Position numbers and translations under genes: made by a program
Notes under the pieces: generated by a model
Databases searched by the model: none
Seen by the model: only the letters and a program-made list of their open reading frames with translations
What the model was told of the DNA's origin: nothing
Origin: Aquatica leii
Taxonomy: Eukaryota > Arthropoda > Insecta > Coleoptera > Lampyridae
Assembly (NCBI GenBank): GCA_035610365.1
Contig: CM069435.1
Location: 83,175,389 to 83,239,388 of the forward strand
Direction: 5' to 3'
DNA length: 64,000 nt
Shown here: positions 46,080-57,440 of the stretch, piece by piece
How the letters are laid out: each line of letters opens with the position of its first letter
Numbering within the stretch: position 1 is the stretch's first letter

Positions 46080-48015
46080 TCTGCTATGCTTTTTTGTTTG
46101 TTTGCTGCTTTTTTTATAAGTTGATATGCGTCTTTGTCTTTTCTGTAATTTTCTGCCATTCCTTCCTATCCTATTCCCATTTTTTAAGGTCATTTATAAG
46201 TTATCTTCCCAGCAGAGTTTAGGTCTTCCGCTCTGTACAATGTGAAGTAGGTACCATTTCTTGATTTTCTTTATAATTGCTTCGTCTCCTCTTTTTTGCA
46301 TGTGTCCGTGCTACTTTATTCTCTTGGCTTTAATTATTCTTGTTATGGTTTCGTTTTCTAGTATTTCATTCACTACTGTATTCATGAGCCTTCTATATTC
46401 TCTTTGATCTTCATTTTCTCTTCATCGTTATTTGTTAGTTTCGTTTTCTTACGCATATGTTTACTTCTCATTATTTCTTTGTATCTATGGAAAGTGTTAT
46501 GTTCGGTTTTTATTCTATGCTTTTGTCGTTTTCATTATTTATTATTACTCTTAAGTATCTATAGTTTTGTATCACTTCGTACTTATGCTTCCTTATTTTC
46601 GTTTCTTTTTCTTCTTCTGTTTGCTCACTTTTCCTTGTGATTTTCATATATTTTGTCTTTTTTCGATGTGTTTCCAGTCATCTTCTCTTTGCTACTTGCT
46701 CTATTTTATCTATTATCTTTTCTAATCTTTTTTTATTTCTTGTTACTACCGCAACATTGTTGGCATATGCTATTATTTGCACCATTTTTTATATAACAGA
46801 TCCCGTGATTTCGCATTTTTTTATTATACTTTCCATTGCGATGTTGAATAAGGTTGTTGACAATCCGTTTCCTTGTCTAGCCCCTCGTTTTATTGCTATT
46901 TTCTTTGTTGTTCCTTTATGTATTTGTACTACGTCTTTACTTATTATTCCGTATAATCATTTTCTCAGTTCTTTTCCCCCATACTTTAACATTTCGTTAC
47001 ATATATTATCTGTTCATGCCGCTTTTAGATTTTTTAGTTTATTTATAATTTCTTCTATTTTTTGTTTCTGTTGTGCTCTTATCTTTATATTGCCTTCTTG
47101 AACTTCATCTTGGGATTCTTCTTCTTCTTCTACCTTTTTTTTGTATTTTTAAGTAGATTATTTTTCCAGGTCTTCCTGTCTATATTTGCGGTTTTGTTTT
47201 GTTTTTTGCGTCGTTAACTGTTGGTATAGCTTAGTATTGCTCTTATTATCATTTCTTATTTTATCCATTAATTTGTTAAGGTACTCACGTTTCTTTTCCG
47301 TCATTAATTTTGCGCCTTCTTTTCTTATTCTCTTGTAATTCTTTTTCTCATTATTATCTTTTTGCATTCTTCATCAAACCATCCGTTTCTATTTTTAACT
47401 CGTTTTGTCCCAATTATCTTTTCTGTCGATTTTATGTTAATTGTTTTCCACTCTTACTCTATACTTTCTTTTTTGTTTTTCTTCTGTAGTAAGTTGTTTA
47501 TCTCATTTTCGTATGTTTTTTTTCTTCTTCTTTCTCTAGTTTGTCTATGCCTCAGTTCTTTTTAATTTGTTGTCTATGTTTTTCTTTATTCATTCTTAGT
47601 TTTATTTTGTTATAATTGATTGCCTTTCTTCTTTCCTGGTATATTCCATGTGATTTTATGTTCTTTTTTGTGCTTAAATTTTGTACTTACAGTATACATA
47701 TTTATTTATGTTGCTAGGTGACATAACCTCATGCCGTTATCTGTTGTTATTTTGTGGATAGTTCCTTTCTCAGTCACGTCTTTATGAAATCTGCTTTCCT
47801 TACTTTTGGATTGTAGTCTTCTTATACTATTAATGTTTCTTGTTTGAGTATTTTTTCACAACTTTCTTGTAGTTTGTTATAGAAAACTTTTTTTTCTTCT
47901 ATTGCTGCTCTTTCTGTGGGTGAATAAGCATTTATTATGGATATGTTAGCTATTGTACTTTTAATTCTTAGGTCCGTTTGACAATATGTTAAAATTGATG
48001 CAAATTGTTTTTTTT
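46080..48015 (-). pseudogene. RTE-like ORF2: endonuclease end, RT and C-terminus
   Basis: Endonuclease continuation: IANISIINAYSPTERAAIEE (about 47900-47965; family I.I.NVYAPTE), KVFYNKL, then a decayed GDFNA block (EDYNPKVRKADF, about 47800). RT: RGARQGNGLSTTLFNIAMES (about 46835-46895; family RGVRQGD.LSP.LFN) and the catalytic box AYANNVAVVTR (46738-46772), where the family has AYADDI, so both catalytic aspartates are replaced by Asn. C-terminus: DLKKWE*DRKEWQKITEKTK (46130-46195), the conserved end of RTE-type proteins. An intermediate lysine-rich stretch at 47158-47367 is the linker. The element is dead. Confidence 0.75.
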
Positions 48016-48299
48016 TTTAAATTGATTAATAAATATTGTGACAAAATTGCTTGACAAAATTATAAATATCATTACAATGGTATATGCCACTGATGACAAA
48101 TTTAGCGTCAAATTTGTCACTGCGCATGCCTAGTTGAATTAAAATAACCGCGGTAAATAGAAAGTTAAACGTGAGGTAAACGTTAGAGCTTATTACCGAA
48201 TGCTAAATTCTATAATAAGTAAAAAACTATTATTATATGGAGCTGCGGCTGTTTTTTTTTGCTACAATATTAATTTTACGTGTAAAAAAAAAATAATAA

Positions 48300-48890
48300 C
48301 AAAAAAAGACAATGGTCGCAAAAGTGGTTACAAAGACGTGAAGAAAGTAGAGGAGTATTGAGTATGTTAAACAATGAACTTTTGATCGAATACCGGAACT
48401 TTCTACGTTTGCCTAATAAAGTATTCAAAAAGTTTTTTTTAGGAAATTAAGCATAAAATAGCAAAGCAGAATACCTTTATGCGTGATAGCATCTCTGCTG
48501 GAAACAGATACATATTGGTAAATGATAATCTAAATTAAAATATGTAATATGTTATTATTTTCAGATTAAAAGTAACCCTGCGATTCTTAGCTACTGGTGA
48601 ATCTTATAGATCATTAATATATGCAACTTGCATTCATGAAAGTACAATATTAAAAATAGTGCTAGAAGTTTGTTTTGTTGTCTACAAGCACTTAAAGGAA
48701 ACATATTTAAAAGTAGGCTTAGCATAGTTTTTCTATAGTTTCAGCAGTAGTGTAAAATTTTAGACTCCAAATACAACGGAAGAATGGAAAAAAATATCTG
48801 AACTATTTTATGAATAATGGAACTACCCGAACTGTTTGGGTGCTCTGAATTAACGTCACATTAAATTTAGAGCACCACAGTCGGCTAACA
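48300..48890 (+). pseudogene. Harbinger transposase, N-terminal part
   Basis: Frames give QKWLQRREESRGVLSMLNNE (48318-48377), then NTFMRDSISAGNR (48471-48510; family T.MR..I....RL), then a candidate intron (48518-48564, GTAAAT...TTTCAG). After it comes LKVTLRFLATGESYRSLIYA (48567-48626), an almost exact match to the helix-turn-helix region of PIF-Harbinger transposases, followed by STILKIVLEVC and TTEEWKKISELFYE*WNYPNC (48775-48835). The first catalytic block reads LGALN*RHIKFRAPQS (48837-48885), where the family has LGALDGKHI: Asp is replaced by Asn and Gly by a stop. The remaining DDE domain is absent, replaced or overlapped by the 3' end of the MADF gene. Confidence 0.8.
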
Positions 48891-50030
48891 AACTGACCAA
48901 ATATGTTAAAATGATTGGTTTCAGTAGCTGCACTTGCGGAATCACCTATATGAGACGTTATTGCAGTTAATATATGTTCTAAAGAATTTGTTGCTGTCTC
49001 AACCATTAGTTGTTCAGGAAGTGATTTAGTAGTTTTTCTCTTCTTTTTGTTTTCAAAACTACCAGATTTTTCCTGAGTTAATTTGCTAGTTAGAGTTGTA
49101 TCACAAGAAAATAAAGTGATTTGGCTATTAGTATTATTGTGTGCAGGTGAATCAACAGATTGCAAAGAAAATTTTTCATGGATTTCAGATGTGTATGTTT
49201 CACCTTTCTTGTCATCACTCTAGAACAACAAAACAATTTGCAAACTAAATTTAGATAAAATAACTCTAAAACTTACTTTCAATAAGTCTGGCTCATCTGA
49301 CGTTGCTTTCACATTTACAACAGAGGAACTTGTAGTAGTAGTATGGGAAATACCGTCTATACTCTCTTTCACAGTAGTGTGCTCAAGAATAAATAGCATT
49401 TTGTCATAGTACCATATTGTTGGCACATATATCTAAAACAAAATATATTTTAATAAGAAATTGTTTTCATAAACTGCCACAATATGTGCTTAGAGGTGTT
49501 TTATTATGTCGTGAACTGTGTCCTTTAGTCGAAAATTGAAATTAATAAACTAAAAATTGAAAATTTGACAATTTTATGTAAATCTCAAAAACGTTAGTCT
49601 ATTTAAAAGGCAGTCACTTTACAAAAATCAAAAATAATTACATATTTATATAGTGAATAAAAATAAATGTACTTATAATAATATGTAAAGACAAATACTA
49701 CGACATAAGCACATATAGGCAAAGAAAAACGTACCGGCGAATGTTTGTAAGACGGATCATAGCAACATTTGGATATATACGGGCTCCGGACTTCAATGAT
49801 TTTATATACTTGCGGTACTCTGTTAGAAATGTATTTTTCAGACCATGAAATTTTGTTTTAATTTTATCAATTGTCACAGCAGGTCTTAGCAACTTTAAAA
49901 TTTCTTGTATAAATAAAAGAGCTTTATTTCTCGCATGTTTATTTTTATAGCTAATTCATTTTACCGCATACAAACACAAATGTTGTTTGTATTCATCAAT
50001 AAGCATGTCTACCGGATTCTTTCACCATGG
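48803..50030 (-). CDS. MADF-domain DNA-binding protein of the Harbinger element (3 exons)
   Basis: Exon 1 (about 50030-49781) gives VDMLIDEYKQHLCLYAVK, one stop (TGA at 49956-49958), then SYKNKHARNKALLFIQEILK and KIKTKFHGLKNTFLTEYRKY, which is the MADF (Myb/SANT-like) fold. Exon 2 (49432-49277; acceptor TTTTAG, donor AAA|GTAAGT) completes the domain with IYVPTIWYYDKMLFILEH. Exon 3 (49219-48803) follows a TTCTAG acceptor: SDDKKGETYTSEIHEKFSLQ, a basic KKKRKTTK patch, and the C-terminal FNIFGQFVSRL resembling the F..FG..V...L end of these proteins. In Harbinger elements such partners help nuclear import and DNA recognition of the transposase. Apart from one in-frame stop the frames are well preserved. 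The exon 1 donor is uncertain (49780 or 49736). Confidence 0.7.
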
Positions 50031-50344
50031 CATATTTTATCACTATTGCACCAAAAGAACAAATTTTAAAAACGGACTTAAATTTAAAGATCGGAACTTG
50101 GATGTTATGTTTAACGTAGGACGTAATTTAAACTTCTGCACACTTTTACACGCATTATTGACACGGTGTTCAGAACATGTTTTAAAAATTATGTCGTCAA
50201 TTATTTAAAGTAATTTTTGACGTCAAATGTACTGTATGCAACATGCTAAATTATGATAGTCATTTCTTCAGACAATTTTAACAATAAATTTATCATCGTG
50301 TCAAACGGGTTTTAGATATGATATACTTCCGTGTATTTTTTTAA

Positions 50345-50823
50345 GTAGTATTAGTTTGTTCATAATCTTTTTAGCTATCACGAATGCCGTTCCATGTTGA
50401 CCCTGTTTTTTATTTCTTCCACAGAATATTCAGTATTTTGCTTTGGTCTATTCTTCCTTTGCCTCCCCATCTTATCTCTACCTATTTCTTCCATTTAACT
50501 GTTTCTAATAGTGTTCTAATGTTCCATGTTTCTATTTTAATAATTTTTTTTTGTGCACTTGTTTTTTTTGTATATTTTACTGTTTTCTTTTTCTTTATAT
50601 TTTATTTGGGCAATTCCTGAAACCGTATTTCTTGTTCATTGCTATGTTCGTCATTGTTATTCTGTGCTTTATGTGTGTTTAGTAGTTTTTTGGGACTGGG
50701 ACAGATCTGTTAATTTTTTATTATTTTCTTCAAACTTATTACTTTCTCGGGATCTTTCCGTCTATTTTTATCACTTGTTTCTCTATTTTCATGTTCTTCT
50801 ATTTTCTCCAAGTCTTCTGTTCT
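50345..50823 (-). pseudogene. RTE-like ORF1-ORF2 linker and endonuclease start
   Basis: The minus strand gives TGRTEDLEKIEEHENRETSD and a basic linker, then IETWNIRTLLETVKWKK (50490-50545; family I.TWNVRTL), EIRWGGKGRIDQSKILN (about 50445-50490; family E.RW.G.G.I....) and TAFVIAKKIMNKLI (50350-50395; family GTGFVV.K). This is the N-terminal half of the apurinic-type endonuclease of the element continued at 48015. Confidence 0.75.
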
Positions 50824-51184
50824 CCCAGTAAACACAAAATTGATAATGTTTAGTAACAGTTTCAAAACAAAAAATTTATGATTCACTCTTGTTTCAAACA
50901 TAAAAGAAACCTAACTGCAACAAAATAGCTATAAGTCCATCGCTGTTTCACTTATTTGAATCAGTATAGTTTCGGTATTTTAAATTCAAATCTGTTGCAA
51001 ACTAAATGTTGCATTCGGTTTACGTTTTAAAAGCTTCGTTCTTGAACTGATACTAAATGATCGATACATGTATGATTTTTTTGTTTCAATAATCAACTAA
51101 AACAATTCTTTCAATAATATAATAATACATTTTCGAATGCACGTTTCAAATTTTATTGCACAATAAATATTTTTAAATACATTA

Positions 51185-51660
51185 TCACATTGAGTTTTTT
51201 ACATATTGCAACTTTCTTTGATGTGGTTTTTTCACGAAAGCCTCGAAAACTGCTTTAGTTACTGTTGGGTAGCAACTTTTAACCGCATCTGTAACATAGA
51301 AATAAATATTTCATTTATATACATACATAATCATAGAGTTTCATAAAATTAATTAAATTTTTGAATCAAAAACAACACAAATTTAATATAAATATCACTT
51401 TAGCAATTATAAGAAAGTTATAAAAACACTGTGAATACCTTTAGCTGTACATAATCGTATAGAAAACTTGAAGAATTGAACTGTAATTATAAATCCTACC
51501 TTAACGCAACCATGTGTGTTAATTTATATTTTTTTCATAGAAATTAAAACATGATACATAAAGAACAGAAATGATAATAATATTGATTACATTTATGCAT
51601 TATAATAAAATGTTTCGACTTACCGTTTATTGTTCCATTTCGTAATTGTACACACAGCAT
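51185..51660 (-). CDS. Small two-exon ORF in the TIR element (46 residues), unknown
   Basis: Exon 1 (51660-51624) encodes MLCVQLRNGTIN and ends at a GTAAGT donor. Exon 2 (51288-51185) follows TTCTATGTTACAG and continues in phase with DAVKSCYPTVTKAVFEAFVK, then KPHQRKLQYVKNSM and TGA. A polyadenylation signal AATAAA lies at 51157-51152 on minus. Exon 1, its ATG and its donor are conserved in the copy at 25280-25316 (MLSVQLRNGTIN). The product is not recognised. It could be a short leader protein, or the stub left when a longer second gene of an autonomous element was deleted. Confidence 0.5.
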
Positions 51661-51845
51661 CACTTATCAAACTGCAACCGAACAAGTGAAAAGATATCAA
51701 TTTGCAGCGCAAGCGTTGACGACAGTAATCAAGAGTATAGCAACGACTAATGCTGACTAATTACAATGTATTCGTTTTTCCTAGAACGATTCTACTGTTT
51801 TGAAAATAATTCAATCTTATTTAATTGATCTTCAAGCAATTCTAG
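51424..51845 (-). repeat. Shared promoter/first-exon segment (copy 2)
   Basis: Reverse-complement counterpart of 25085-25497. Conserved words include CATTAGTCGTTGCTAT-type sequence, GATAAGTGATGCT, ACAATTACGAAATGGAACAA and AGGTATTCACAGTGTTTTT. It diverges outside these limits. Confidence 0.75.
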
Positions 51846-52099
51846 TTATTCAAAAAATATTCGGATTTAACAAATCAGTTTTTAACCGGTTGCTGATTAT
51901 GGGAAAAAAATTGCAAGTATTGAAACGGTTCAAAACTGATTGTGAAAAATCGGAACTCTTTCAATTTATTCACTGTCAGTTACATGTAAATGATATAAAA
52001 ATGGAACTAACACGAAACAACGTATTGAAACAATTGTTTTAATTTTGTGACTGTAACAGTTTCAATCCGTGTTTACTGGGCTGTACGTGTTGTTATTAA

Positions 52100-52650
52100 T
52101 TATTAGTTTGTTATATCTTATTAGCGCTTTACATCCTTTTTTTCCTGTCTCCTTCACGTACGGTATATTCTTTTTTCTTGTACTTTTTTAGGATAATTTT
52201 CATTGATCTAGATATCTGTGCTTTTTAGTGTTTTTGCATTTTTTAAAATTTTTGTGAATTCTTTCAAAGTCTTGTTTTTCTTTCATTAAATTTCCCAATT
52301 TTTCTTGCTTCATCTTATTTTTTTTATGTTAAAGATTATTCCTGTCTTTTGTATTACTGTATTAACTTTGTCTTTTTATCGTTTTCGTTCTTGTTGTACT
52401 TTATTCCTTTTATTACAATGTTTTTCTTTCTCACTTCTCTTTCTAATATAGTTTTTTTGCTTGCACCGCCAATTTTTCAAGGAGTATTATTTTTTCCTCC
52501 TTTACTTGCTATATTTCTTGCACTACAGCATCTAGTTTTGAATTTAATTGCTGCATATTTCTATGAATTTGCTCAAACATTCTTTCAATTTTATTCATTT
52601 CGTCATATTTATTTCTTTTTCGCAACCCTTGTATATCGGTTCCAAATTCG
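52100..52650 (-). pseudogene. RTE-like ORF1 (coiled coil plus nucleic-acid-binding domain)
   Basis: Minus frames read IERMFEQIHRNMQQLNSKLD (about 52530-52590), then a coiled-coil segment, the basic block EREVRKKNIVIKGIKYNKNE (about 52395-52450; family ERRNNIIIKG), and near the end TLKSTDI.INENYPKKVQEK (about 52180-52230; family L..T.IYI.ED.....Q). These are the consecutive motifs of the ORF1/gag-like protein that precedes insect RTE endonuclease-RT ORFs and binds RNA. There are several stops. It is related to the remnant at 9230-9560. Confidence 0.7.
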
Positions 52651-52659
52651 TTAACACGT

Positions 52660-53215
52660 GAAAATGTAACGAATTATCACAATTTAAATCTAGGTCCGAT
52701 AAGATTGAGCTTAGTGTCAAACGAAGCTTTAAGCAGATATCTACTCGCCACAAAAAAGAAACACGTAATAGGAGCAGCCGGTTACTGCCTAAATGTTAAT
52801 CAGTGCCCAACAGCTGATAGGTGGCTGCTTAATCTATGTAAGTATTCATAGCAGTTTTTCAAAAACTAGGGATAGCTAGCAGAACACAGTTCTATCCGTT
52901 AGGCAAGAAACCGTTACACTGGGGTGTAGAAAAACGATGAAAGAGGTGAAAAACAGATCGTAAACAAACAACGCCTAAGGGTATGTAGGTAACCGGTCCC
53001 TGACACTCCTGAGTGGGGTGTTAAAAAAACTGCGAGCTGACACTGATTGACGTTATGCACTTAGATTAACACTCCGACTACCGTAATTCGAGAAAAACGC
53101 CAATTAGTGCGCAGTACTGATAGGTGAAAAACTAAGAATCTACTGCACCGATAGGGCTCAACCAAAGTTTAATTAAAAACTCGAACCCAACTGCACCAAA
53201 AAACATAAAATCTTA
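52660..53215 (-). other. 5' leader of the RTE-like element
   Basis: Distinctly GC-richer than its surroundings and without an open frame, directly upstream of ORF1 on minus. It contains small inverted words, such as CACTCCTGAGTGGGGTG at 53007-53023. It probably holds the internal promoter and 5' untranslated region. The upstream limit was judged from the base-composition change near 53215. Confidence 0.5.
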
Positions 53216-53219
53216 CCTT

Positions 53220-56200
53220 ATCGGCCTTGTCCTTTCACCAGTTAAGCACAAAAACAATTTAATCTTTTTTAAATGGTATACATTTAACAAATTTTAATGT
53301 TTAATAATTTTATTTCAAATTTGAAACTTACGTATAAGCATTTACTTTAAATAAAATTTAAACAATATAACGCAAGCTTAGTGAAATCATTTCTATCAAA
53401 TGAGTCGGTATGTTTTTTTGTAACTTTTATCAAACAAATGCAATAAACTCAATCACAATACAACTTCATTGGCAATAAACGTTAACATTTGATGTTTAGA
53501 TTTAAATTAGAATTCAATTAGTACGTATATATATTTCACCAAACAAAACATTTAAAAATTGATTTTATTGTTGCATTTTTAAAACAAATATAAAAAAAAG
53601 AAAATAAACAAAAAACACTTTTTTATTCTGACATAAAAACATAATTTTGTTATTTATTTTTTTATTAATTTCAGTAAATTCTATTTACTATGACACTTTG
53701 ATTTTATACACTTGAATTCATTGTATTATTAAATGCATTAATTTATGATTATTAATGTCCAAAATACAATGCTATACAAAGTTATTGCGTATAGAGTAAG
53801 TTTTTATACTAAACAACTGCACATGCAATTTCAAGAGATGAAGAAAATTTATAAATAATTTTTTTTTTAAATAAATAAAGAAAAATGTACGTATTTGTAT
53901 AAGGTAATTTTCAAATTGTTTTACAGTAAAATAATAAAATTATAAAATTAAAACGTATAAAATTGCATTTAGAAATGTTACAAAAATGAGAATGCTTGAG
54001 GAAATAGTTTTTACTTTTTTTTTTGAAATAGAACAAAGTGCCGCTAACATTCCAGACATCTAAATTAGCCTTTTGATTGTCATCTACAATGTCGGATATC
54101 ATTCAACCAAGTGGAATATGACCACAGTTACACCTTCGGAACGATATTAAATTCCATTTCAATAAAGCAAAGCGCAACAGCTTTTGTATCTAGCGCAGGA
54201 TCAGAACGAGTCGTCGCGGCGCTAAGTCGAATTTGGTAGCGCGCTGTTGTTTAAAATCGATGTTAGTTACAGACAAAATTCAGTCGACGTCGTACTTTCT
54301 TTAGAGGCGTATCTTAAGACCGTCTTTAATCGTATCGTCGCGATATGTCATTGTATGCTAACTTATAATTACCAAAAAAAAATTGTGCAAAAAAAATATT
54401 TTTTCTCCCATTGGTAAGTGAAAAAAAAATTGTTTTTTTCAAACCATTAATTTTTTTTAATAAAATTTTCTTTTGTAAAGCCATTAAGTAGCCAGTTAGC
54501 TAAGTATTTATGAACCCGGTTAGATGAATTAAGGACATCCTTGCGTTCCACTGTGTATTATAAAAGGAAATCCGAACAAAGAAAGTAGCGGAATGCCTTA
54601 TTTAGAACTACAATTAAATGATTTCCCTGGTCGCTACGTCAAGGAAGCGCTTTTCTGACTCACCTGGGATAATGATTTAGAAAACTTAAATCTTCTTTTT
54701 AATCTTATATGCAAACAAGACGGAAACTTATAAACTTACATTGCGTAACGTAAAACTGATTTATTTTGCCATTATTACTTTTTACTTCTTTATTAAAAGC
54801 GTCGAACGCGTTACACGGAAAATACTAAAACGTAAGTGAAAACATGTTATTGTTGCAAGAACTTAAATTAACTTTACAAACACTTGGTTACTTTTTGATG
54901 ACATTGTTTATTTGTTTTTGTTAAAGAATTTATGACCTTACTTAATCATATTTTCGTAAATTGCTATTGGAACTCAAGAGAAAACTGATACTTTTTTAAG
55001 CGCGTTGTTTATGAAGCACATAAAACCGTTAACCGACTTTTTCAAAAACTTGACGACTTTTTGATTTTAAATTTAGTACCTAAGTAAGTAAAATTTGTGT
55101 AATAATTTTAACAAAATCAAATTAATAATTTGTATAACAATGCTTGTTGTCCAAATTGTCGGGTATTAGTTATTTAAGAATTAAATGGTAGTTGAATATA
55201 ATTACATGTTATGTTAAAACCTTTCGTGTTCTTATAACGATCAATTTTCTGGGTGTGGGTTGTCAATGTGTCATATCGTTAACCTTTTGAATTTGTGTCG
55301 TTTGTAAAATAATTGACTATTTTTGTATCTTTTTGCTTTATTTTCCACTTATTTTATTTTGTTCGTATCGCGTATAATTTTACATTTCGTTGATTTTTGC
55401 AATTTCATAAGGTAGCTTGTGTTAATTTACGGCTTAAGTTAATTAACAGTGTAGCGATAACGTTAATGATATAATACGTTTAAATCAACAAATTGTTGAT
55501 AAATATTTTATCTGTTCAGACACAAATGTTTTAATTAGTTTTTTGTTTTAATTATAATTAAAAGATTTATTTAATAATTCTGCTAGTGCAATGCATTTGA
55601 ATTTATTTTAAAAAACAATAAAAAGAAACTAAAAGTATTTAAAAAATAAATAAAACTAAATTGTATGTACTATGCAATTACCTTGTTTGAAACTTTCTTG
55701 AACACGTTTTTCACTATTAGTATAAGAACACGCAATATTGTCATTTCTGATATTAAGTCTCTATTGACAAGGATCAGTTTTGTCCCAACTATTCCACAAA
55801 TATCTAGTTATGCTACTTGTAATCCTCACGTTATGTTTACTACTAAGTCAACATTAAGTCTTGCTAATTATAACAACGTTGTCACGTAACGTTAAAAATA
55901 CACGAACTATTCGTATGGTATACTTAAATTTTTAAAATCTTTTTAACGTAATTAAAAATACATAAAATAGCCGGTAATTAACTTTCCAAAAGTGCACGCT
56001 GCAAAAGTACTGTTTGATGTGCTAATGCGGTCTCGTAGTTTTTGCATAAAATTATTTAAAAAAAAAATCTTTTAAGACAAATAAATTATGTACATGCAAA
56101 TTTTTGTTAGAGTACTTATTTAAATAAGCACTAAATAATTTGTCTTTTTAAAGACCACATTTTTTCAACTTAATTTACGGTTTTCGTTTTAAATTAGAGA

Positions 56201-57440
56201 ATAATTTGTCATGACCTTCATTCCAATATTTTAAATTCATTTTTTTTTCAAATACAATAAATTTAAGCTTTTCATTAATTTTTGTATTGTAATAAAATAA
56301 AAATTAAAACTTTTACAGATTTTTTAGTTACGTTTTTTTTATTAGTGTCAATTACGTAGACGCAGAAATAATTAATCGTTCTATTTGTTAGAGTAACCGT
56401 TTAGGTCCGTATGTCAATACAGCGACTACTAATTAAAAGTTTTTTTCTAGATGCGTAGAACAATGTCGCAATATCAGAAAATTATTCATCTCCTCAAACA
56501 CCGCCTAAACCAACGATATTCTTCTATAACTTTGCTATTTATTATTGAATTTTTCTTAATAACTACGTAATATGCCAACTCTCTGAAAATCTAATTTAAG
56601 TAACTTTAATTGCCAACTACGTCAAATGCTTTTAAATAATCAATAAAAATGAGAACCATTATTGGCATCTCAGTATATTCTTATACTTATAATTTTGTAT
56701 ATGTCTTTTTAAACATTTTTTTAAGGGTTAAAACACATATTTTGTTTCTAATTCTAATTTTCTTACACTATTTATTAGATTCCATTTTAATAATTTACCA
56801 AAATAGCATCGACCACGTTGATTTACTCTTGAAACTCTGTTACGGTAAGAACTTAAACCTGCAGTAGGCTACGATTACTTATCAGTAATTTATTTACCTC
56901 AAACAAAGTAGCGGTTGCTCAGAGCTTCAGAGAGTGGGTTGTCAAAGTGTGATTAATAGGATTCAGCGCGATCTTCGATGTGCTAATGATAATCTAATTA
57001 AACAAGCTTCAAAACCAGAGAAAATATACACTACAGGTTGTTACCAGCATTTTCTCGTAACTTAAAGGCAAGCGACTAACTTGATTCGGCAAGCGGGTGT
57101 GCTAATCCTGTAATAAATTAAAAAAGCGCAAAAAAAGTCAATATCACTCCATACAAACTTTGTTTGAATCTGTCGATCACTAAAAAGAACAAATTGGTAA
57201 AACAGAAACTCTAGCAATAATATATTTATTTCCAACAACAGAAGATAAGCGTTCAAATAAAAGAAAAAAATGTAGAATAACAAATTTAACAACAAGATTA
57301 GATTCGTCAATTAATTCTATCAGGCATTACACCTTACCCCTAATTATATTCAATTGCTAACCAAAATTTTAAGCGATTGATTTTAACCAAGGTTAACGAG
57401 TAGTCAAACAATTATTTTTTCTACCCTTCAGTCGCAAAAC
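53220..57440. other. AT-rich sequence, nothing firmly recognised
   Basis: A GC-richer patch at 54165-54350 contains CAACAGC...GCGCTGTTG inverted words and could be an old element end. 56870-57110 is another composition anomaly. No protein motif was found on either strand. Confidence 0.45.

Larger units (their letters stand above)
48020..50345. mobile_element. PIF-Harbinger element with convergent transposase and MADF genes
   Basis: The segment separates two halves of the RTE endonuclease: VIAKKIMNKLIL on one side and the ILTYCQTDLRIK block on the other. It encodes a Harbinger transposase N-terminus on plus (48300-48890) and a MADF-domain gene on minus (50030-48803), convergent and slightly overlapping at their ends, as in known two-gene Harbinger elements. 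I could not read clear terminal repeats or the 3-bp target duplication, so the exact boundaries are approximate. Confidence 0.65.
50824..52080 (-). mobile_element. 1.26-kb TIR element of unknown superfamily nested in the RTE
   Basis: Both ends are the 12-bp inverted repeat CCCAGTAAACAC (50824-50835, and its complement ending at 52080). A further word, GTAACAGTTTCAA, lies 18-35 bp inside each end in direct orientation (50855-50868 and 52052-52065). No target duplication is obvious. The element interrupts the RTE between ORF1 and endonuclease. It carries a 410-bp segment shared with 25085-25497 and a tiny two-exon gene. Confidence 0.7.
46030..53210 (-). mobile_element. RTE-like LINE (minus) split by two nested transposons
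   Basis: Read on minus from 53210 downward: GC-richer 5' leader (53210-52660), ORF1 (52640-52100), interruption by a TIR element (52080-50824), ORF1-ORF2 linker and endonuclease start (50823-50345), interruption by a Harbinger-type element (about 50340-48020), then endonuclease end, RT and C-terminus (48015-46080). Removing the inserts leaves about 3.6 kb, a plausible RTE length. Both junctions fall inside otherwise continuous motif strings, which supports the nesting. Confidence 0.75.

Noticed and set aside
46404..47565. Hydrophobic plus-strand frames of 67-154 residues that look like membrane proteins
   Set aside because: They are antisense to the lysine-rich RTE coding sequence on minus; the T-rich complement creates false hydrophobic frames.
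50384..50831. Hydrophobic plus-strand frames
   Set aside because: Antisense shadows of the RTE endonuclease region.
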